From assembly GCA_023512835.1 (NCBI GenBank), contig CM042090.1, positions 11,439,343 to 11,503,342 of the forward strand: a stretch of DNA of 64,000 nucleotides, read 5' to 3'. This DNA comes from Taxillus chinensis (Eukaryota > Streptophyta > Magnoliopsida > Santalales > Loranthaceae). Below the pieces are notes generated by a model. That model was not told the DNA's origin and made no database searches. It saw only the letters and a program-made list of their open reading frames with translations. Each line of letters begins with the position of its first letter. Within the stretch, counting starts at the first letter, position 1. A program made the position numbers and the translations under genes. This document shows positions 57,983 through 64,000 of the stretch, one piece after another.

Positions 57983-58100
57983 CACACAAGCTACCACCTT
58001 TCCGCTTCCACACAGGGCAAAATACTCATAATTTCAACATGGTCCTTTGGGGAAAAATCATTAGAATGACAAAACCAAGGTAACCATGCAAAAATATGTC

Positions 58101-58143
58101 TGCACGCCAATTTGAACGCCAATTCCCCAATTGGCGTGCAGCT
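58101..58143. repeat. Inverted repeat in the inner LTR
   Basis: GCACGCCAATT and AATTGGCGTGC form a strong hairpin. Further copies of TGCACGCCAA recur near 58215 and 58305. Confidence 0.8.
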
Positions 58144-58403
58144 CCAAATGCACTCAAACTTTACCCCAAGCCTTCTTGCATCATGTAAAAGACATCCATG
58201 CAATAAAAACCTTGCACGCCAAATGGGTCCAATTCGCGTGCACGTCCTTTTGGCCTAAAACTTCTGTGGTAGATAGAAGACATCATTCTAAGAATCTTTT
58301 GGTCTGCACGCCAATTCATCTGAGCCCATCTACTAGGTCAAAATCTAGAAAGTTCCCATTCAGAAGGCAAGACTGCGACTAACTCAAAACACGGGTCCTT
58401 ACA

Positions 58404-58635
58404 TCGTAGGTCGAAGGTTCGTAGTTCGTAGGGTCGTAGTTCGTAGACCCGTAGTTCGAAGGTTCGAAGGTTCGAAGGTTCATAGTTCGAAGGTTCGTAG
58501 TTCGTAGGGTCGTAGTCCGAAGGTCGAAGATCGTAGCCTCGCTTCGAGTCTTCGAGGCACGCTGTAGCTCCACACTCCGCAGCTACGAGTCGCCATTCCG
58601 CAGCTATGAGTCGTAGGTTCTGAGCTACGAGTCGC
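58404..58635 (+). repeat. TTCGTAG/TTCGAAGG tandem repeats in the outer LTR
   Basis: Short units such as GTAGTTCGTAGGGTC and GGTTCGAAGGTTCGAA are repeated many times. The same words (GGTCGTAGGGTCATAGTTCG) occur at 56400-56440, on the other side of the inner LTR, so the array was split by that insertion. Confidence 0.85.
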
Positions 58636-59758
58636 AGCTTCAACAGTGTAACTGGACACTGGACAGCACTGGACTAGACCTATTTACATTGTAACCTATA
58701 CCCATCTACACATTTAAGTATTTAAGTTACAATGTAAATAACGAAATACCCCCTATTTGGATTCAAAGATAAAGACTAGAAAAATTAATTCTCACTCTTT
58801 CAGAATGTGAAAATTGGGTTTTAGTGTAAAATCCCGAAAAAACCCAAAAGTTCGTAGTGGTGAATTTTTGGAAAGTAGGGTTAGACATCTCAGAAAAATC
58901 CCCAAAAATCAGATTATCTTATTTATGATATGGGAACCCAATGCCGGGACTTTTGATTTCAAGAAAATAGTTGCTATGAGTACTTCCTTCATAAATCAAG
59001 GATTGAAGATTTACTTGTGAAGACTGGCTACAGTTCTAAAGGAAATATTGAGAATGACATGTCATACTAATGTTAGTATGTTGGTGTGAGGTATTGGGGC
59101 ATGGACTCCGTGACTTGTTTGGGTTCTCACCGTGATGCACCGATGGCAGGCCTGTGTGACGACTGTGTTCGGGCATATAGCGCTGTGGTAGGGCTGAGTG
59201 CCTTGAGCTGGGATCCTGTTGAGGATCGTGGACAAGCTGTCCTATGTGGGCAGGCTAGGTCCTGATGTTTGTTTGCAGGCTGAGTCCTGATGATTGTGCA
59301 CACTACACAGTGCACGAGTACACAGAGCATGTAACATAGACTTGTATGTCTGCATGATGTGGAGTGTTGGGATCACCTACTGAGCTTGTCGCTCACCCCT
59401 TCTTGTTGTTTACCCTTTTCAGGTGTGACCCGAGACTAGTGGAGGACTTTCTTCCAGGAGGACGCCCACTACTCTGATGTATGATACAGTTATATTATGT
59501 ATTGTTTTATGTGATATCCCGGACATGGGTCCGTGGACAGTTGTATTTGCATACTGTTTGACTTATCATATGCAATGTGATGTATGGGAAAGTATAGGAT
59601 TACCCTTGATGTATAACTGTACAGGGTTACATATTTGAGATAGCACCCGCGGTGTAGTCTCTATTGGTGCTAGTCACTAACCCCTTGACCTTTCGGGTGT
59701 GGGCAAGGGGAAGTCATGTTCCTGATTCTGGGTTTTCTTGGAATTCGGGGGCGTGACA

Positions 59759-59990
59759 TGCTTCCTGTAGTGCCACCGCTGGCCGGCGCCACAGCCCACA
59801 TAGCGGCGGCCGACACCTCTCCTTCCTGGGCCCGCGCCTGGAGGCTCTGGTTGTGTCAAGGATCCAGATGGGGCAACTCCGGGATGTGGTGGATCCGGTC
59901 TTTAGTGTCTTCCGCTTGGGCCGCCTTCGATTCCGGCGACGAGGGGTTGGGGTAGTGGCTCAACTGGCATTGGCGGCGACAAAGAGAGGT
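59759..59990 (-). pseudogene. TCP transcription factor fragment, N-terminal side of the split
   Basis: The minus strand from 59801 reads MWAVAPASGGTTGS, the block that precedes the FWML and MWTFP motifs in TCP8/22/23-type proteins. After removal of the LTR insertion and one TGCTT copy it continues directly into the piece at 55040-55453. Further upstream, to about 60020, the sequence is GC-rich but not clearly TCP, and there are stops. The bHLH DNA-binding domain is missing. Confidence 0.75.
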
Positions 59991-60134
59991 GGTGAATTTT
60001 GCCGAAGCGCAGAAGAAAAGAGAGGCAAACACGATTAAAGCATTTACACATAAATATTTTACGCGTGGACAAATTAAATACTCACACGTTTGTGGGTTGA
60101 AGGAATTTCCTCCAATTGGAAGTAAGTTCTGTCC

Positions 60135-62320
60135 TTTTCAAATTTCAAAGTAGCTATTTATTTATTTATTTATTTAAATACAGAAAACATACACAGGATT
60201 TGTATTTTGATAGTTCTTCTTTTATTTTTGAAAATAAATGATAACACAAGAAACATATTTTAAGTTATGAATTTTGATTATAAATTTTGAAAAATAATAC
60301 TAATGCTACGTATAAATGCAACCTCTCAGAGTACTAGTAGCAGACTCCCTATATTAATCTGTTTTCTTAAATTTATGGAGGAAAAAAATTTAAAAGTCAT
60401 AAAATTATTCTATAACAAAAGTCTTATATTTAACTTTTTTTTATAGAATTCATACAGTGTTTCCCAACATATTGGAAAACAATGTTCATTTCCTATACTT
60501 ATTAAATTATATATAAATAATTTATTTCACCTCTCTTTTTCATGTTTTTCATAATATTTACGTTTGTTTCATATTAAATTATAAAAAAATTATTATTAAA
60601 TAAAAAAGTAATCAAAAATATTATTTTAATGATATAGAGGGTAATTTAGGAAATCTATTAGAGTATATATTTATATAGGGAAACAAAAATTAATTTAAAT
60701 CTATAAAATTAGAAAAGATGTTTGAGAAGTTATTTTTAGTGTTCTCATTTGCTTCTATTATTTATACAAAGAAAGTAACTCTTAACCAAAAAGTAGATAA
60801 AATAAGAAACATGTACCAAGAAAGCCAAGAATCAAGAATCCAAAAATATTTAACATAGTAAATAAGAATCAATTCTCCATTACTATTAAGTAATGAATTC
60901 TTCATGAATCCATTACTTAATAGATTCTTCTTGGTATTGGATTCTTCATGAATCAAGAATTAAAAATCCATGAAGAATCAATTCTCCATTACTATTAAGT
61001 AATGGATTCTTCGTCAAGAATCCCTGACGACGTCGTTTTCCTTTTATGCACCAGTGGAATGATTAACAGAGAAAACATGTTTTAAGTGTTTTTCCTATTT
61101 TCTGTTTCACTCCCTTGAGTGCCGTCTTTCCCTGCGCCCTCCCTCTCCTCTAGTTACGCTTGTCGCATGTTCACACCCTCCCACACCTGTGTTTTCTGGC
61201 TATACTCCGGCAAGACAACTATTTACTGTTTTGATTTAATTTTAGGCTAACCTTATTACATATTGGGGCTAATAGTCCAAAAAGCCTTACTGTAATCAAA
61301 TGGATCCATCTGAGATTGTGTTTAATTAACTTAACTACTAAAAGCTATAATTTAATTCAAGGACTAAAAGCTAGAGATTTTTAAATTTGAATACTAATTT
61401 TTTAAACATGTTTATCTATAATTGTATTTCAAATGAATTGATATATTTTATAATTTTACACTTTCCATTTACTGTTTGTAAAAATTATTTCACACGATTA
61501 TGTATAATTAAATAAATTGAAATTTGTTAAACAATAATCCAAATATTATATCAAGATATTCAAGTTAAACATAATAGTAAAAAAACAAATCCAAAAACAC
61601 ATTTTTAAAAAAAGAAACTAAAATGTGCGTACATATATATTACTCCTACATTAATTGAAACCCAATTAATAATATATGATAAAAAAATCTAAATGCAAGC
61701 ATGAAATACAGCAATTTGTACACATATGATGGTTGATTGGTTCTTAAAAAAATTGGATCTTTTTTTACTTTTTAAATTCACGCACTCATATATATGTAGA
61801 ACCATAATGATACTTTGTTGCAACCATAGGGATACTATTGATTAAAATTACATCTTTTTGTTGTTTTTTCTCTTAAATTATGCTGTTGGTATGTATTTTT
61901 TTAAAAATAACTATAAAACGATATAGTTTTGACAGAAATATTATACGGTAGAGAATTTGAACTTGCATGGGCATACCTCCCATGCCTACATATTGATCTT
62001 TTTGAGATCATTTGTCCCCTCTGATCATTTTGGATACCAAGCATTTTATCTTCCTCAAATGAATACTTGATCATGAAGCATCCTCTTCCTAATAAAATTG
62101 TGGACAGCAATACAAATCATTACCATATCTCCCTTATGACATCAAATATCGTCAATAATATTGCTAGCTTTCAAAACGTCAAGGCGTTCGTGCGATGAAA
62201 TTAAGCATCCCTGACTTCATCGACTTGCATTGAAAATCTCCTCGATAATATTGTATATGCAATATGGCAATATAAGTCGTGAAAGGCATTGATACACGTA
62301 ATCATAAATTTAGCAATTAT
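60135..62320. other. AT-rich intergenic region
   Basis: No gene. It contains the nested repeat at 60866-61012. CT-rich sequence at 61120-61200 has no frame of interest. Confidence 0.55.
60866..61012. repeat. Direct repeat with internal inverted repeat
   Basis: A 38-base unit (GAATCAATTCTCCATTACTA... ending ATTCTTC) occurs at 60866-60903 and 60975-61012 with one mismatch. Between them lies an inverted version (GAATCCATTACTTAATAGAT), so the segment can fold into alternative hairpins. Confidence 0.9.
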
Positions 62321-62746
62321 TGTTGGAATAAATTCCATCATATAGGGCCAAACATGTAAATATTAAATGTGTTGTGTTATTTTTGGAAAAGCCTAAATTA
62401 AAGTGATCTAATTACAGATTTTAAATAAGGCTTAAGGGTATACTTGTCATGGAATTAATGTGTAGATACCTGACTGCTATTTTTAATTTGACGAGGGGCC
62501 GAATTGAAAATAGCAAATACTATATATATAGGGTTATGGTTCCCAAATCGCACGACGGCTTATTAGGTCTGTATCCCCATCAACAGAGCTATTGAGAACA
62601 ACAGTTCATAAGAGTCGTGTTGATTTGGAAGATCACAATCCGTTGATCAAACTCCAGCGATGGATTCAGATACGCTTCCGATTTATTGTTTCAAATCAAG
62701 CAATTTCTAGGTAAATAAAGATCCTGCAGTTTATTAAATTCTAACA
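62321..62746 (+). mobile_element. Solo LTR (426 bp), Copia-like
   Basis: It begins TGTTGGAATAAATTCC and ends AAATTCTAACA, with perfect direct duplication ATTAT on both sides (62316-62320 and 62747-62751). Inside is a TATA box (ACTATATATATAGGG, ~62518-62532). TGTTGGAAT...CTAACA ends are typical of plant Copia LTRs. There is no partner LTR or coding sequence within the window, so it is a solo LTR. Confidence 0.85.
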
Positions 62747-62751
62747 ATTAT

Positions 62752-64000
62752 ACGTTAAAGTGCACTGTAAATTTCGTAATGACCTGTGTTCTATATAATT
62801 AAGCTCATGAATAATAAAAATGACCAGTCAATACATGTAGTATTTTTACTTGATCGATCCTTATCTCTTAGGGGCTTTCTTCCTTTCAGGACAATGCATT
62901 GAAAATCGTTAGTGTTCAGTGAATTTTGTTGATATAGACCGCAATTACTTTGATATCACTTTGTCACGAAGTTAGAGTTTTTACTTGTGTGACACTTGAT
63001 TACCTTAGTAGATGCTCCAAGTAAGCCTAACTGTTAAAACACACGTAAACTGATTTTATCCTACATTAAGCTCATCAGGATAACGGTTTCAGTTTTCTAT
63101 CATAAGCATCTCTAACAGCTTAAATATATATATGCTTAATTAATTAAAATTATATTTAACTAATTATTTATTTCAACTGATTAATTATAGCATTAGCTAA
63201 AATAGAGATATTGATGTTGAGACGTCATTGGTGCTTGATAGTTTTTCACATCTTCACGAAGGAAGAAGAAAATAGAAATGGAAACCGTAGCTGCGCTGCA
63301 CTAATGCTAAGTTCAGGATTATTTCCAAAAAAAAAAACAATAAATCGTTAAATGCACGGATGAAAAGATGGTATTAGTTAAAACTATATTAATTTAGCTA
63401 ATAAAATATATCTGAAAACTTTAATTAAGTTTGAGGTCATGTACTTAAAACTATGGGTTAGGCCTGGATTAGGCCACCCTTCCATAGACATTTAAAAAAT
63501 ATATTAGTTAATAAGCTTTAACGAGTTATATAAAAGTCGAAGGAGTACCATAAGACGGATATAGAAAGTTAATATAACTAATGCAGAAATTACTTTTTGT
63601 ATACTATTGCATCATGAGCTATTATATTATAAAATTATCGCAAATTCCTTTTCACAATATACTGTTTATTTTTAACTAGAACAACAATTAGAATTAGTAT
63701 CTCTTTTTCTCAAAATTCTTATAGATTGTCTTCTTCATATTTATCAATATATTAACATGGCACAATCTTTTAAAATTCAAATCCATGAAGAAACCTAATA
63801 ATCAAAATGTAGTAAATTACCAAATATAATTCTAGTATAACATAACATGAGATTCATTTCCGACATAAATCATGTCCAAATCCAAGTAGGTAGAGATGGG
63901 GGAGGAGGCTCGTGGTGGTTTCTCATGGATATAACATTTGTGTCAAAGAGAATATATATCATAAATATAATAGCATTCCTAGAGCAATAGGTCTAGGAGT
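62752..64000. other. AT-rich intergenic region to the window end
   Basis: No gene recognised on either strand. The sequence holds AT-rich spacers and an A10 run near 63329. Confidence 0.5.

Larger units (their letters stand above)
56442..58403 (-). mobile_element. Solo LTR (inner), nested and inverted
   Basis: On the minus strand it runs TGTAAGGACCCG...GGGGTGTGACA, the same end motifs as the outer LTR. The flanks TCATA (56437-56441) and TCGTA (58404-58408) agree at four of five positions, consistent with an aged target duplication. It interrupts the TCG-rich repeat region of the outer LTR. Its minus-strand promoter has a TATA box (complement of ~57907-57913) followed by a GA-repeat leader. 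Length 1962 bases. No coding sequence. Confidence 0.8.
55454..59758 (+). mobile_element. Solo LTR (outer), inserted in the TCP fragment
   Basis: It starts TGTAAAGACTCG and ends GGGGGCGTGACA, and is flanked by the direct five-base duplication TGCTT (55449-55453 and 59759-59763). Taking it out rejoins the TCP reading (GTTGS|TF). Plus-oriented promoter features include a W-box cluster, a TATA box (AAATATAAATAG, ~55790-55801) and a leader beginning near 55830. No internal retroviral-type genes occur, so it is a solo LTR left by recombination, 2.34 kb without the inner insertion. The ends match Ty3/Gypsy-like LTRs of the TGTAA(A/G)GAC(T/C)CG type. Confidence 0.85.
54418..60134. mobile_element. Pack-TIR (Mutator-like) element carrying a TCP fragment
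   Basis: The left terminus (54418 to about 54520) and the reverse complement of the right terminus (60134 to about 60030) align over roughly 100 bases. Both begin GGACAGAACTTAC, share TTTCAACCCA/CTTCAACCCA, AGTATTTAATTTGT, GTAAAATATTTATGTGTA, and then TTCAA/TTTAA. Long terminal repeats of this kind are typical of Mutator-like elements. No transposase is visible. The cargo is a minus-strand fragment of a TCP transcription-factor gene, so this fits a Pack-MULE. The nine flanking bases (ATTTGATTT and TTTTCAAAT) do not match, so no target duplication supports the exact ends. About 4.3 kb of the length comes from later LTR insertions. Confidence 0.75.

Noticed and set aside
54409..60143. Nine-base target duplication for the Pack-TIR element
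   Set aside because: ATTTGATTT on the left and TTTTCAAAT on the right do not match as direct repeats, so no duplication is claimed.

Overview
This is a piece of an angiosperm nuclear genome, most likely a woody eudicot. The evidence is plant-only gene families (GATL, LysM receptor-like kinase, PPR, TCP, DUF1644), many-exon genes with GT-AG introns, AT-rich spacers with (AT)n, (CT)n and (TCT)n microsatellites, and a heavy load of plant transposable elements. I found no operons, CRISPR arrays or rRNA genes, and no convincing tRNA genes.

Genes that look intact: an 11-exon PQ-loop (SLC66/Ypq-type) vacuolar transporter on the minus strand (9172-12060); an 8-exon MRT4 ribosome-assembly factor on the minus strand (15492-19144); a CML41-like calcium sensor (34674-35285, +); a PPR protein (43788-45752, +); and an intronless LYK4/LYK5-like LysM receptor pseudokinase (49502-51406, +). 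A further multi-exon minus-strand gene of unknown function (28298-31218) has five phase-consistent 3' exons, a probable first exon and an unresolved stretch between them. For the PQ-loop and MRT4 genes I resolved exons by hand; the exon lengths sum to open frames of 358 and 229 codons.

Broken genes: a GATL glycosyltransferase with three frameshifts (1882-2961); a separase catalytic-domain fragment (22605-23617) downstream of a LINE fragment; a DUF1644 zinc-finger pseudogene (24116-24893); an F-box/LRR fragment (about 37995-38461); two antisense partial copies of the PPR gene (46985-47215 and 52862-53998); and a TCP transcription-factor fragment cut in two by a 4.3 kb insertion. Several frameshifts sit in G or C runs, so consensus errors in the assembly are a real alternative to decay for some of them.

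Mobile DNA: a TRIM-type mini LTR element with 5-bp target duplication AAAAG (24963-25571); a solo LTR with perfect duplication ATTAT (62321-62746); two hAT-like nonautonomous elements (26166-26420, 32198-32795); a possible tRNA-derived SINE (about 33240-33345); LINE reverse-transcriptase remnants; Ty3/Gypsy gag-protease remnants; several low-complexity C-rich segments; and dispersed repeat pairs.

The most interesting structure is at 54418-60134. Inverted repeats of about 100 bp enclose a captured TCP fragment. That fragment is interrupted by a solo LTR (55454-59758, duplication TGCTT), which is itself interrupted by a second solo LTR of the same family in the opposite orientation (56442-58403, duplication TCATA/TCGTA). 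The outer LTR carries a dense W-box cluster upstream of its TATA box. Next to it lies the antisense PPR pseudogene fused to Gypsy gag-protease remnants. I see layered transposition and gene-fragment capture here, not a new enzymatic system.
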